Position numbers and translations under genes: made by a program
Assembly (NCBI GenBank): GCA_019636795.1
Contig: JAHBWW010000003.1
Coordinates: 558,001 to 622,000 of the forward strand
Reading direction: 5' to 3'
DNA from: Phycisphaeraceae bacterium
Lineage (GTDB): Bacteria; Planctomycetota; Phycisphaerae; Phycisphaerales; UBA1924
Length of the DNA: 64,000 nt
Notes under the pieces: generated by a model
Databases searched by the model: none
Told to the model about the DNA's origin: nothing
The model's input: the letters and a program-made list of their open reading frames with translations, nothing else
In this document: positions 33,781 to 42,955 of the stretch, piece by piece
How the letters are laid out: each line of letters begins with the position of its first letter
How positions within the stretch are numbered: position 1 is the stretch's first letter

Positions 33781-36720
33781 TCACTTACCCTCGAACCAGT
33801 TGCGGCTGATGGCGGCCTCGGCCACGATCGGCACCCGCAGCGCCATCGCACGCTCCATGCGCTCGACGATCACCGCTCTGGCCGCCTCGGCCTGCGCATG
33901 CGGGCACTCGAAGACCAGTTCGTCGTGGATCTGGATGAGCATCCGCACGCCAGCGAGCGCCTCGCCTGCGGTCGCCGCGCCGATGCGGCGGTGCAGGTCG
34001 ATCATCGCGAGTTTGATCAGATCGGCAGCCGACCCCTGCACGACGCTGTTGATCGCGACGCGCTCGGCCAGGGCCCGGCGGTTGGGGTTGTTTGAGTCGA
34101 TGTCGGTGATCGGCCTGCGCCGCCCGAGCATCGTCTGGACATAGCCGAAGCGTGTGGCCTGCTGCACGCACTCTTCGAGGAAGGTCGTGATGCCCGAGAA
34201 ACGGCGCTTGTAGTCGTCGATGATGGTCGAGGCTTCGGCGTTGGAAATCTTGAGGCGCCGCGCCAGCCCGAAGGCCGTGATGCCGTAGACGATGCCGAAG
34301 TTGACCATCTTCGCGCCGTTGCGCTGCTCGCGCGTGACGGCGTCGAGCGGCACGTTGTGAATCTGCGCCGCGACGGCGCGGTGGATGTCTTCACCAGCCT
34401 CGAATGCAGCGATGAGTCCAGGATCGCGCGACAGGTGCGCGAGCAGACGCAGCTCGATCTGCGAATAGTCGGCCGTGATGAGCACATGATCGGGCGGCGC
34501 GACGAACGCGCGGCGGATCTCGCGCCCGAGCTGCGAGCGGATCGGAATGTTCTGCAGGTTCGGATCGCTCGAACTGAGGCGGCCGGTCGCGGCACCGGTC
34601 TGGTGAAAACTCGCATGGATGCGCCGGGTCTGAGGATGAATCTCATCGCGCAGGTTGACGAGATAGGTGCTCACCAGTTTGCTCAGTTGCCGGTATTCGA
34701 GGATCAGTTGCGGCAGTTCGCTCTCGACCGCAGGATCCATCGCGAGTTTCTCCAGGACCTCGGCGTCGGTCGAATAGCCTGTCTTGGTCTTGCGACCCGC
34801 GGGCAGACCGAGACCCGGTTCGGCTGAAGTCGGCGCGTTGAACAGCACGGCTGCGAGTTGCCTTGGTGAATCGGGATCAAAACCCCGCCCCACTGCGTCC
34901 TCGGCTGCTGAAGCGATCTCGCGCCGCAGTTCGACGAGGCGCGCTTCGAGCCGGGCACGCTGTCGTTCGAGTTCGGCCGGGTCGAGAAGCACGCCGTTGA
35001 ACTCGAGCTCGGCCAAGACATCGACCAGTGGCATCTCGACATCGCGATAGAGATCGGTCAGACCCATGGCCTTGATCTGCGGGAGCATGACATGCGCGAG
35101 TTGGAGTGTGACATCGGCGTCTTCGGCTGCGTAGTCGGTCGCGAGCGCGAGCGGCACCTGATCGAACGTGCGCTGGTTTTTGCCGACGCCGATCAGATCC
35201 TTGATCGAGATGTTCTGGCGATGGAGCAACGCCTGCGCAAGGGCGTCCATGCCGTGGCTCGAGCGCGAGGCGTCGATGAGCGAACTGGTGACCATCGTGT
35301 CGCCGGCGCGAGGCTTGTCGATCGTCGGTTGATGCCCGCGCACACGCACGCCCGCGCGGCGCAGAACGATCAGATCGTACTTGATGTTGTGCCCGACCTT
35401 GGCGATGGATTCATCTTCGAGCACCGGACGCAGTGTTTCGATGACTTCGGCCTGGCTCAGGTGCGCCTCACCGACCGGGGCACGCACGGGGATGTACCAG
35501 CCTCTGCCCGGCTCGACCGAACAGGAAATGCCGCACAGATGGGCCCACATCGGACGCAAGCCGGTCGTTTCGGTATCGATGGCGACCAGTTCGGCGGCGC
35601 GCATGGCTTTGGCCACCTCGTCGAGTTGCGCTCGCGTCGTGACGCAGGTATATGTCCCGCTCGCAACAGCGCGCGGCGTCGCATCCTCGATCGCGTCGAA
35701 GAGGCCGCCGACGATGCGCGGTGCTGCTGACGTCTTGCTGTCGCTCGCTCCCCTTGGCGCAGCGGAATCGGGCATCGGCGAAACCGCCCCACCCTCGCTC
35801 TGACCGAGCATGAGTCGCACTTCATCCTGATAGCGGTTAAAGCCCAGTTCCCGCAGGACCGGCAGCAAGGCCCCAAGATTGATCCGTTCGACACTGGCCT
35901 GTGCAAGATCGAGCGCCACAGGCGTATCGTGCCGCAGCGAGACAAGCTGGCGCGACAGCGGGAGGTGCTCACGCGCGGCGAGAATGTTCTCGCGGCGCTT
36001 GCCTTTGATCTTCCATTCCTTTGCGGGCCTGTCAGCCACGACCTCGGCGAGCACCGCTTCGAGCGAACCGAACTCGGCGATGAGTTGCGCCGCGGTCTTG
36101 GGCCCGATGCCGCTGACGCCGGGCACATTGTCGACCGTGTCGCCCATGAGCGTGAGCATGTCGATGACCTGCGATGGCGTAATGCCGGTTTCATCGCGCA
36201 GTGTCTCGGCCGTGATGAGCTGGTCGGTATGCACATCGTACATTTCGGTCGGCGGTGCGCCCGAGCCGAGAAGCTGCTTGAGGTCCTTGTCCTTGCTGAT
36301 GATGCGGACACGCACATCGGGGTGCTTCTCGCTCCACGCGGTCGCAATGGTGGCGATGACGTCGTCGGCTTCAAAACCCTCAGCACCGAGTACGGGCACG
36401 CCGACTGTTTCGAGCAACCGAAGACACCGCTCGACCTGCGGCTTGAGATCTTCGGGCGGTTCATCGCGGTTGGCCTTGTAGGCCGGATATAACTGGCTGC
36501 GAAAGGTGCCACGATCGCCGGAGACATCGAGCGCGACGGCGACGAAATCGGGCGGACTTCCCATCGCGCCTTCGCCGCGCAGCAGTTTGAGCAGCATGCC
36601 GACGAAACCGAACGTCATGTTGGTCGGCTCTTTCGTGACCGGGCTGGTCATCGGGGTGCGGATCGCGTGGTAGGCGCGAAAGAATTGCGCGTAGCCATCG
36701 ATGATGTACAGCGTCTTCAT
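33781..36720 (-). CDS. polA: DNA polymerase I
   Basis: This 979-residue polymerase has all three domains. The 5'-nuclease (1-290) starts MKTLYIIDGYAQFFRAYHAI. The 3'-5' exonuclease (about 370-560) retains its acidic residues in VAIDTETTGL, HNIKYDLIVL and YAAEDADVTLQL, so proofreading looks intact. The polymerase domain has motif A DYSQIELRLLAHL, motif B KMVNFGIVYG and motif C HDELVFEC. It serves repair and Okazaki-fragment maturation. No Shine-Dalgarno site is seen; TATCCT lies 6 nt before the ATG. It follows the alternative glmU by 53 bp. Confidence 0.97.
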   Translation of the reverse strand: MKTLYIIDGYAQFFRAYHAIRTPMTSPVTKEPTNMTFGFVGMLLKLLRGEGAMGSPPDFVAVALDVSGDRGTFRSQLYPAYKANRDEPPEDLKPQVERCLRLLETVGVPVLGAEGFEADDVIATIATAWSEKHPDVRVRIISKDKDLKQLLGSGAPPTEMYDVHTDQLITAETLRDETGITPSQVIDMLTLMGDTVDNVPGVSGIGPKTAAQLIAEFGSLEAVLAEVVADRPAKEWKIKGKRRENILAAREHLPLSRQLVSLRHDTPVALDLAQASVERINLGALLPVLRELGFNRYQDEVRLMLGQSEGGAVSPMPDSAAPRGASDSKTSAAPRIVGGLFDAIEDATPRAVASGTYTCVTTRAQLDEVAKAMRAAELVAIDTETTGLRPMWAHLCGISCSVEPGRGWYIPVRAPVGEAHLSQAEVIETLRPVLEDESIAKVGHNIKYDLIVLRRAGVRVRGHQPTIDKPRAGDTMVTSSLIDASRSSHGMDALAQALLHRQNISIKDLIGVGKNQRTFDQVPLALATDYAAEDADVTLQLAHVMLPQIKAMGLTDLYRDVEMPLVDVLAELEFNGVLLDPAELERQRARLEARLVELRREIASAAEDAVGRGFDPDSPRQLAAVLFNAPTSAEPGLGLPAGRKTKTGYSTDAEVLEKLAMDPAVESELPQLILEYRQLSKLVSTYLVNLRDEIHPQTRRIHASFHQTGAATGRLSSSDPNLQNIPIRSQLGREIRRAFVAPPDHVLITADYSQIELRLLAHLSRDPGLIAAFEAGEDIHRAVAAQIHNVPLDAVTREQRNGAKMVNFGIVYGITAFGLARRLKISNAEASTIIDDYKRRFSGITTFLEECVQQATRFGYVQTMLGRRRPITDIDSNNPNRRALAERVAINSVVQGSAADLIKLAMIDLHRRIGAATAGEALAGVRMLIQIHDELVFECPHAQAEAARAVIVERMERAMALRVPIVAEAAISRNWFEGK

Positions 36721-36726
36721 GCCCAG

Positions 36727-36732
36727 AGGATA
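36727..36732 (-). promoter_or_regulatory. Candidate -10 element (TATCCT) 6 nt before polA ATG
   Basis: TATCCT on the minus strand, then CTGGGC, then ATG 36720. It suggests a separate leaderless polA transcript within the mre-glmU-polA string. Confidence 0.4.
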
Positions 36733-36773
36733 TCAATGCAGCACCGCGGAACGAGTCTCCCGGCCGAACCGGG

Positions 36774-37991
36774 TCAGGAACTCGCGGTTGCGTGCAGGCG
36801 TGCCAGACGCTCTCGCATCGCGTTGGTGGCTTGTAGGTGCCGTCGGCCCATCATCGCGTCCATCGCGTCGTTGAATCGCCCGAGGCGGTAGAAGCGGGCC
36901 CCCTCGTCGGTCACCCAACTGAAGCGCGACGTCGCCCCGCTCAGAGCGCGTGTGGCGGCCCACATCGTGCCCGTGCCGACGACGCTCCCGCCCATGATCC
37001 GCGTATGAATTGCTGTCTTGGCGTGATCGCCAATGATGCCGCCGAGGAACTGCAGGCCCGTGTGTTCGCGACCCGAACCAGGCGCGGCAACGGCGGATAT
37101 CTCGCCATAGGTGTTGAGCAAGTTACTGGTCGTCGTGCCCGCGCCGAGATTGACCCACTCACCAATCCACGAATCGCCGACATAGCCTTCGTGGGCCTTG
37201 TTCGAGTAGCCCTGGAAGATCGTGCCCGCGACTTCGCCGCCGACCTTGCACACCGGGCCGATGGCCGTGTTGCCGCGGATTGTCGCCTGCTCGGTTACCG
37301 TTGATCGAATTCCGACATACGTTGGCCCGATGAGCACTGCACCCGATCGCAGCACCGCGTGTTCATCGACCACGATCGGCCCGTCGTCAAGATCAAATGT
37401 GACACCGGCCGAGATGCGAGCACTCGGATGTACGCTCAAGGGGTTCTCCCCGTTCATCCACGGATAATCCGACATGTCACGGCGCGGCATGGTTGCAAGC
37501 AGCGACAGGTCAATCGCAATAGCCCGATTGCGGTGATGAATCACATCCCACGGCCTTGCCAGCAATACGCGATCTTCAACGACAATCGCTTCGCGCGTCG
37601 GGTTGTCGCCCGCGAGCAATCGCTCGATCTCGGACCAAGTCAGCAAGGCGCAGATCAGATCGCCCGATGATCTCTCGACAGCGGCCTGCCCGGGTTGCAG
37701 TTCCTCCATCACGTCCAGCGGCAGCGGACATCGACCATTGATCAGGAGCATTGGTTTGGAACCGTCGATCGCGGGCGTGCGGTTCACAGCGAACGTATGC
37801 CGTTCCTCGACTAACCTGCGTATCGATTCGGGCACGTAGGCCGCCACGGCTTCGAGTCGGAGCGTGCGCGTGATGCGTTCGAGCGATGTGAGCGCGCCGG
37901 TGCGAATTTCGAAACTGGCGCGCAGGTCGCAGAGCGGCTCGAGCATGCCGCGGCCATCGTCAAAGAACACACATGCCTTTCGATCCGACAC
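36774..37991 (-). CDS. Alternative GlmU-like UDP-GlcNAc diphosphorylase/acetyltransferase
   Basis: This 405-residue protein starts VSDRKACVFFDDGRGMLEPLC, typical of the GlmU-related family of Bacteroidetes and planctomycetes. A degenerate nucleotidyltransferase part (to about 200) is followed by a left-handed beta-helix of hexapeptide repeats (VVDEHAVLRSGAVLIGPTYVG, YVGDSWIGEWVNLGAGTTTSN, IGDHAKTAIHTRIMGG). It probably makes UDP-N-acetylglucosamine for peptidoglycan or surface glycans. GTG 37991 is chosen: GGAG lies upstream, it is 23 bp past mreD, and the family N-terminus begins there. Its place next to mreBCD fits cell-wall synthesis. Confidence 0.82.
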   Translation of the reverse strand: MSDRKACVFFDDGRGMLEPLCDLRASFEIRTGALTSLERITRTLRLEAVAAYVPESIRRLVEERHTFAVNRTPAIDGSKPMLLINGRCPLPLDVMEELQPGQAAVERSSGDLICALLTWSEIERLLAGDNPTREAIVVEDRVLLARPWDVIHHRNRAIAIDLSLLATMPRRDMSDYPWMNGENPLSVHPSARISAGVTFDLDDGPIVVDEHAVLRSGAVLIGPTYVGIRSTVTEQATIRGNTAIGPVCKVGGEVAGTIFQGYSNKAHEGYVGDSWIGEWVNLGAGTTTSNLLNTYGEISAVAAPGSGREHTGLQFLGGIIGDHAKTAIHTRIMGGSVVGTGTMWAATRALSGATSRFSWVTDEGARFYRLGRFNDAMDAMMGRRHLQATNAMRERLARLHATASS

Positions 37992-38014
37992 GTTCTCGAT
38001 CTCCAGTGCGAGCT

Positions 38015-38572
38015 TCAGTGCCCGAAACGCCGATGCGACTGCGGAAACCCGAACAGGCCCGACATAGGAATCAGCGCGATGGCCAAGACCGACGCCACGA
38101 TGCCTGTAAATGCTGCATTGAGCAATCCGTCGAGGAGTCGTTGAGTTGGTTCCCACACGATCGGGTCGCCGATGAGCTTGTGCACGGTCAGAAATGCGAC
38201 GACAATGATCGAGGAGATAACGCCCACAAGCATGGCAAGCACACCCATAGCAACTGGGTTACGACTGACAACCATGCCGCGGAGCGCGAGCACTGCTTGC
38301 GCACCAATGACAAATCCAACCGCGTGCGGGCCGATGAGCAGCGTCGTGCCTCGCGGCAGAGTCGTGATCGAACCAGTCAGATCGGTGAGCACTCCAAGCA
38401 CAATCGCTGCCCAGAGCGAGGCTCGTTGAGAAGCGTTGAGGGCTACGAACACAACAAGTGTCACGACGAAACTCGGTGCGATTCCTTGAGGCCCGATATG
38501 CAACATCTCTCTCAGGCCCAATTCAAGCCCGAGGCACAACCACGCCGCCACCGCGAAGGCCAACCAGTTCAT
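38015..38572 (-). CDS. mreD: Rod-shape-determining protein MreD
   Basis: This 185-residue membrane protein has five or so hydrophobic helices (WLAFAVAAWLCLGLELGL, SFVVTLVVFVALNA, ASLWAAIVLGVLTDLTG, MGVLAMLVGVISSIIVVAF and a C-terminal helix). The loop VLTDLTGSITTLPRG matches the MreD pattern 'G...D......G'. Its ATG overlaps the mreC stop as ATGA. Identity rests on topology and position as much as sequence, since MreD is poorly conserved. Confidence 0.85.
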   Translation of the reverse strand: MNWLAFAVAAWLCLGLELGLREMLHIGPQGIAPSFVVTLVVFVALNASQRASLWAAIVLGVLTDLTGSITTLPRGTTLLIGPHAVGFVIGAQAVLALRGMVVSRNPVAMGVLAMLVGVISSIIVVAFLTVHKLIGDPIVWEPTQRLLDGLLNAAFTGIVASVLAIALIPMSGLFGFPQSHRRFGH

Positions 38573-39465
38573 GGCGCACGCTCCTCGCCATCGACCGGAA
38601 TGCGCAGTACAGCCTGACTGATGGTGCGCAGTTCGACAAGCGGCTCAACCGTGATCCATCTCCGTAGCGGCTGGCCCGGGGCAGGGTCAATCGCGACAAC
38701 GCGCCCTATGAGGAGCATTTGGGCGCTTGTAGGCCACGAACCATCGCGCGCCATGAGTCGCACATCCTGCCCCAGCGCGAGTTCGGGTGCGTCAACATTC
38801 GGACCGAGCTCCGTCACCGGGCCGGACAGTGTCCCGTCGCCGTTGGGGGTCAGGCTGCAATTGAGCGTGGCTTCGCCGTCAGGACTGAGCATGACCACGC
38901 CATCGACCCGACCGCTCCGACGGGCTGTGATGGGTCGGATTTCGCACACTGAGCTTTGTACGCGCTCGACACGCCCGACAAGTTGCATTCCGTCGTATGT
39001 TGCCACCGTGCTTGTCGTCACGCCGTCACCCGAGCCCGCCCGCACAATCAACACCCCGCCGGAGAGATCGCTCGGGTTTCCGATGACGGGTCTGGCGAGC
39101 AATCGCACGGGCACGCCTGCATCGAGCGCAAACCCTCGTTGCAAGTCGTCAACGAGTCGCCTCAATCGATCATTCTCCAACTGTTCGCGGAGCAGTTTCT
39201 GCCTGGTCAGTTCCAGTTCCTGCGCCAGTACCGCCTCGGGAGCATCAGACAACGCGGTCGAACGGTCCGGCGAAACCCAACGTGTCAGTTCGGAAATCGG
39301 GTGGCTGACCGGTGCGATCACGCGCCAGGCCAGGCCGCCAAACCACTTGACCCACGACTCGGTGAACCGAAGCGGCATGAGCCCAAGCACACAGAGTACC
39401 ACCACCGTCACCGCAAGCGGTCGGCCACCAGGAGCAGTGTGGGTTGTGGCTCTTGAACTCGGCAT
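38569..39465 (-). CDS. mreC: Rod-shape-determining protein MreC
   Basis: This 298-residue protein has one N-terminal membrane helix (residues 17-34), a coiled coil (about 80-115, LAQELELTRQKLLREQLENDRL) and a beta-barrel periplasmic part with VRAGSGDGVTTSTVATYDGMQLVGRV, typical of MreC. MreC links the MreB filament to wall synthases. A GAGGAG lies about 15 nt upstream of ATG 39465. It is 54 bp downstream of mreB and overlaps mreD. Confidence 0.92.
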   Translation of the reverse strand: MPSSRATTHTAPGGRPLAVTVVVLCVLGLMPLRFTESWVKWFGGLAWRVIAPVSHPISELTRWVSPDRSTALSDAPEAVLAQELELTRQKLLREQLENDRLRRLVDDLQRGFALDAGVPVRLLARPVIGNPSDLSGGVLIVRAGSGDGVTTSTVATYDGMQLVGRVERVQSSVCEIRPITARRSGRVDGVVMLSPDGEATLNCSLTPNGDGTLSGPVTELGPNVDAPELALGQDVRLMARDGSWPTSAQMLLIGRVVAIDPAPGQPLRRWITVEPLVELRTISQAVLRIPVDGEERAP

Positions 39466-39519
39466 CCTTGCGTTGTGCTCGACTCCTCGCCTGCTTTAGG
39501 CCCGTTCGTGCGGGTGTGC

Positions 39520-40566
39520 TCAAAGATCCATGTCGCTCTCAAGCGTGTCGCGCCATTCCTCGATGTTCTCGAGATAAATTGCTGTTCCGCGTGCCACGCA
39601 CGTCAGCGGGTCGTCCGCGAGCCTGACTTCGAGCCCCGTGGCCTTGTTGATTACGGTTGGCAGCCCGCGAAGCAGCGCGCCACCGCCCGCCAGCACAATC
39701 CCGTTTTCCACAAGGTCCGCAGCAAGTTCGGGCTCCACCCGCTCAAGGGTCCGAGTCACGGCCTCGATGATGGCATTGACCGGTTCCTGCAGTGCCTCCC
39801 GAATTTCCTCACTCGTGATGACCGTCTTGCGAGGCAGGCCAGAGATCATGTCGCGCCCACGGACTTCCATCGAAGTCTCTTCTCCTGAGCTGGCAGCCGA
39901 ACCGATCTCGATCTTGACACGCTCGGCACTCTGCTCGCCGATCATGAGGTTGTAAGTCCGTCGCATATGAGCGATGATGGCTTCGTCCAGATCGTCGCCG
40001 GCGACACGCACAGACTCGCACGTCGCGATATCACCCAGCGACATGACTGCGACTTCGGTCGTGCCGCCTCCAATGTCCACGATCATGCTGGCGGTCGGTT
40101 CGCCAAAGGGGAGCCCCGCGCCGATTGCCGCTGCAATAGGTTCTTCAAGCAGATACGTCCGTCTTGCTCCCGCTCGCTCGGCCGAGTCGAAGACGGCTCG
40201 CTTTTCGACCGCGGTAATGCCCGACGGAATCGAGATCACGACGCGCGGATGAAAGATCCAGCTTCGCCCCGAGACCTTGCGGATGAAATATGAAAGCATG
40301 GCTTCGGTGATTTCGAAGTCGCTGATCACGCCGTCCTTCAATGGCCTGATCGCGGTGATCGAGCCCGGCGTCTTGCCGAGCATCTCCTTGGCCACCCAGC
40401 CCACTGCCTGCCCGCCCTTGAGAACCTGATTGGTTCCCTTCTTCACCGCGACGACGCTCGGTTCATTGAGCACAATGCCACGACCCCTCACCGCAACAAG
40501 TGTGTTGCAGGTGCCGAGGTCGATCCCCATGTCGACGCTAAAAAATCCTAGAAGTTTATCGAGCAT
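39520..40566 (-). CDS. mreB: Actin-like cell-shape protein MreB
   Basis: This 348-residue actin homologue has phosphate-1 VDMGIDLGTCNTLV, connect-1 motif GEPTASMIVDIGGGTTEVAVMSLG, and adenosine motif GIVLAGGGALLRGLP. It polymerises on the membrane and guides elongation. ATG 40566 (MLDKLLGFF) begins at the usual N-terminus with its amphipathic helix; a longer frame to 40629 is unlikely. Ribosome-binding sequence is poor. Upstream are a perfect dyad (40633-40649) and hairpins, so expression may be regulated at this leader. Confidence 0.96.
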   Translation of the reverse strand: MLDKLLGFFSVDMGIDLGTCNTLVAVRGRGIVLNEPSVVAVKKGTNQVLKGGQAVGWVAKEMLGKTPGSITAIRPLKDGVISDFEITEAMLSYFIRKVSGRSWIFHPRVVISIPSGITAVEKRAVFDSAERAGARRTYLLEEPIAAAIGAGLPFGEPTASMIVDIGGGTTEVAVMSLGDIATCESVRVAGDDLDEAIIAHMRRTYNLMIGEQSAERVKIEIGSAASSGEETSMEVRGRDMISGLPRKTVITSEEIREALQEPVNAIIEAVTRTLERVEPELAADLVENGIVLAGGGALLRGLPTVINKATGLEVRLADDPLTCVARGTAIYLENIEEWRDTLESDMDL

Positions 40567-40632
40567 CACACAAACGGATTCCTCTCGGGTCAATCCATGA
40601 CCCCATCGAGCGACAGAAACTCTCATCAAGTT

Positions 40633-40649
40633 ATCGGGTTGAACCCGAT
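40633..40649. promoter_or_regulatory. Perfect 17-bp dyad upstream of mreB
   Basis: ATCGGGTTGAACCCGAT has 8-bp half-sites around one central base, 67 bp before mreB. The one-base centre suits an operator for a dimeric regulator better than a hairpin. Confidence 0.45.
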
Positions 40650-40717
40650 TTAGCCACTACCCCCTATCGAGAACTGAACAAATCCATGCCTTGGCCATCG
40701 ACTTGGGGACAAAATGG

Positions 40718-40832
40718 AGCGTGACCGCCCTGACGGAGACGATCTTACGCCTCTGCCACGACGGTCACGCTGCCGAAGGGGGATGCAATCGGCGAACCCC
40801 GGCCTCGGGGAAAGTGGCGGCCTCGGGCCGCC
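40718..40832. promoter_or_regulatory. Structured region between the coiled-coil gene and mreB
   Basis: AGCGTGACCG (40718-40727) pairs with CGGTCACGCT (40762-40771) across 34 nt. CCCCG/CGGGG (40797-40810) and GGCGGCC/GGCCGCC (40816-40832) form two further hairpins just after the coiled-coil gene stop. Without T-runs they may be a Rho-dependent end or an mreB leader structure. Confidence 0.4.
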
Positions 40833-40837
40833 CAGGG

Positions 40838-41794
40838 TCACTGACGCGACGCCAGTGGTTTGCCACTTCCCGTGTCGGCCTGTTGAGGCTTGATCTCGAT
40901 AACTTCAACCTCGGTCTGGAACCCCGCGCTCGGCAGGGTTCGAACGTCGCGCCCTGCCGCGCTGGCGTCCTGCTGGATCAGGTACTGCGCCTCGGTTTCG
41001 TAATCGCGGTGCTGTGTTTCCCGCCCGATCGAGTCCAGCCTTGATTGCTGCTGACTGCGAATACTCGCGAGTTTGCGATGCAACTGGTCCAGACTGCTCG
41101 CGTGATAGCGAGAATACTCGTCGATCGTCGACTGACGCTTCTCCATCGTCGCGATCATGCGATCGTTGCGACCAATGGCGTCGATCTGTGCGTCGAGTTG
41201 GAAGAGTTGAGCTTGAAACTCGGTGCGCTCGGTTTCAAGCCTGGTGAGCAAGGCTGCCAACTGCTCTTCCTGCTGCGTGAGGTAGGTCAGATCACGCGAA
41301 AGATCTGTTGCCCGTCCCGAATGGAACTTGGCGGTCTGCTCGATCTGATTCCTGCGGGAGTAAGCATCGGGCAGCGCGAGCGAGCGATCATTGAACGAAA
41401 TACGAACAATTGCGCCTTGATGAGCGGCCTGCACAGTGCGTGCCTCACCGATCTGCTCATCGAGACGTGCGAGATCGGTTGACGTCAGGGAAACAACCTT
41501 CTTGCTGACCGCCAGTTCATGCTGCAACTGCCTGATCTGCTCCTGCACATCGACCAAGTCACCCCGAACCTCGCCGATCTTCTTCGGGTACTCGGCTTCG
41601 AGCGAGCGAATCTGGGCACGCAAGGCGATCGGGTCTTCGATCTTGCTGTCGATGGTGCGGCTCAGGGTACCGCGAGCCTGTCCGGCCATGGCACGAACAG
41701 ATCCGGGACTTGCCCACTCGGCAACAACAACCCCTGCTCCAAGAGTCAGAGCGCCGACGACTGCGACACGAACGATACCTTTGACGAGTGCCAT
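40838..41794 (-). CDS. Membrane-anchored coiled-coil protein upstream of mreB
   Basis: This 318-residue protein has an N-terminal hydrophobic helix (residues 8-25, VRVAVVGALTLGAGVVVA). Long coiled coils follow: about 55-120 (LRAQIRSLEAEYPKKIGEV, QEQIRQLQHELA) and 155-270 (DLTYLTQQEEQLAALLTRL, QLFQLDAQIDAIGRND). The tail is polar. AGGAGGT upstream of ATG 41794 gives a strong start. Its position before mreB and its topology suggest a role in the envelope or cell shape, but I recognise no family and offer no function. Confidence 0.75.
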   Translation of the reverse strand: MALVKGIVRVAVVGALTLGAGVVVAEWASPGSVRAMAGQARGTLSRTIDSKIEDPIALRAQIRSLEAEYPKKIGEVRGDLVDVQEQIRQLQHELAVSKKVVSLTSTDLARLDEQIGEARTVQAAHQGAIVRISFNDRSLALPDAYSRRNQIEQTAKFHSGRATDLSRDLTYLTQQEEQLAALLTRLETERTEFQAQLFQLDAQIDAIGRNDRMIATMEKRQSTIDEYSRYHASSLDQLHRKLASIRSQQQSRLDSIGRETQHRDYETEAQYLIQQDASAAGRDVRTLPSAGFQTEVEVIEIKPQQADTGSGKPLASRQ

Positions 41795-42163
41795 GATGTA
41801 ACCTCCTGATTCGCTGTTGCTCGTTCCTGCGAGGCCTCACGCCTCGGTTGTGTTCAGATGCGCCCGACTCGCCTGGGCGGTTGGGCACAGGTTTCATTCC
41901 GAAATGCACTCGCTCAATTTCACACCCAGGGTCGCACACCCCCAGTTTGTCTCCTTGCGGGACGTCCAACGCCCTATATCAGGCGGATTCACCCATAAAA
42001 CCCCATTTCGAAGCCCTTGGCCCCGCTTTGTGTGCACAATCCGTCTGGGTCTCGATATCCTTGTGGGAGTCCACACAAGGCCTCGGGGCGCGAAATCCCC
42101 AGAACCCTGATCGGAATACAACGGGGGGCGCGCGGTCCTGCGCGAGCCAGAAGGGCGGATGCA
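41795..42163. other. Divergent intergenic region
   Basis: This 369-bp gap separates the coiled-coil gene from the sigma factor gene. It holds hairpins CGAGGC/GCCTCG near 41840-41856 and CCTTGTG/CACAAGG (42059-42080). No gene or good promoter was identified. Confidence 0.45.
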
Positions 42164-42928
42164 ATGCTCACTCAGGTCACGACCAGTTTCATCGCGCGCC
42201 TCCGCGCCAATGACGAAGGCGCATGGTTCGAACTCTGGGAGGTGTTCGGCCCGATCATTCGCGCACAATTGACGAAATGGGGCAAGGGGCGCATTGGGGC
42301 TGAGACTGTTCGCGACCTCTCGCAGGAAACGCTCGCTGCCCTTTCGTCGTCCATCGACCGCTACGACCCGGGGCGTGGGGCGCGCTTTTCGACATGGCTG
42401 CTGGCGATTGCCAAGCATGTGCTGGGCGATGAGATGGACCGCCGCATGGCGCTCAAACGCGGCGGTGGAAAGACGGCCGCCCTGCTCGATGAAACGTGGA
42501 TGTCGGCCTGCGATGGACGCAGCGTGGATCGGGCGTACGAAGAAGGCGTGTTCCGGAGCAAGGTCGAGGCTGCCATTCGGATGGCCGAACGTGAAGCCGA
42601 TTTCACTGACTTTTCTATCTACCGCATGCGCGTGCTTGACGGACAGAGCGGAAAGGACGTTGCTTCGGCACTGGGCATCAGCGAGCCGACCGTGAGCCGC
42701 CGACTGGCGAAAATCCGCGATCTCCTGCGGATCAAACTGACAGAAGTCATGCTGACCTATTCCTTCACGGAGGAGGAACGGGAGGAGGCTGCACGAAACG
42801 GGCTTTCCCTCAATCCCAAAGCAGGTTCAGACAAGAACGACGACTCGATGTTCGACGATGCCATTGCCGAGATTTACCATCGGCAACTCGAACTTCGGCG
42901 TCATGACGAGCAGGAACTTCTGGGCTGA
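42164..42928 (+). CDS. ECF-like RNA polymerase sigma factor
   Basis: This 254-residue sigma factor has region 2 (about 15-98, with VRDLSQETLAALSSSIDRYDPG and FSTWLLAIAKHVLGDEMDRR). Region 4 helix-turn-helix (160-190) is GKDVASALGISEPTVSRRLAKIRDLL. A 60-residue acidic C-terminal extension follows, longer than in typical ECF factors. ATG 42164 has GGGCGGA upstream; the longer frame is rejected as intergenic. The next gene, a membrane Ser/Thr kinase, starts 27 bp later, so kinase-controlled activation, as described for some planctomycete ECF groups, is a reasonable inference. Confidence 0.85.
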   Translation: MLTQVTTSFIARLRANDEGAWFELWEVFGPIIRAQLTKWGKGRIGAETVRDLSQETLAALSSSIDRYDPGRGARFSTWLLAIAKHVLGDEMDRRMALKRGGGKTAALLDETWMSACDGRSVDRAYEEGVFRSKVEAAIRMAEREADFTDFSIYRMRVLDGQSGKDVASALGISEPTVSRRLAKIRDLLRIKLTEVMLTYSFTEEEREEAARNGLSLNPKAGSDKNDDSMFDDAIAEIYHRQLELRRHDEQELLG

Positions 42929-42955
42929 CACCCACGTACACGCACTGGAGCCGAC

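Noticed and set aside
36774-38156. Longer 460-codon frame for the GlmU-like gene
   Set aside because: The extra 55 codons overlap mreD on the same strand; GTG 37991 with GGAG fits the family start.
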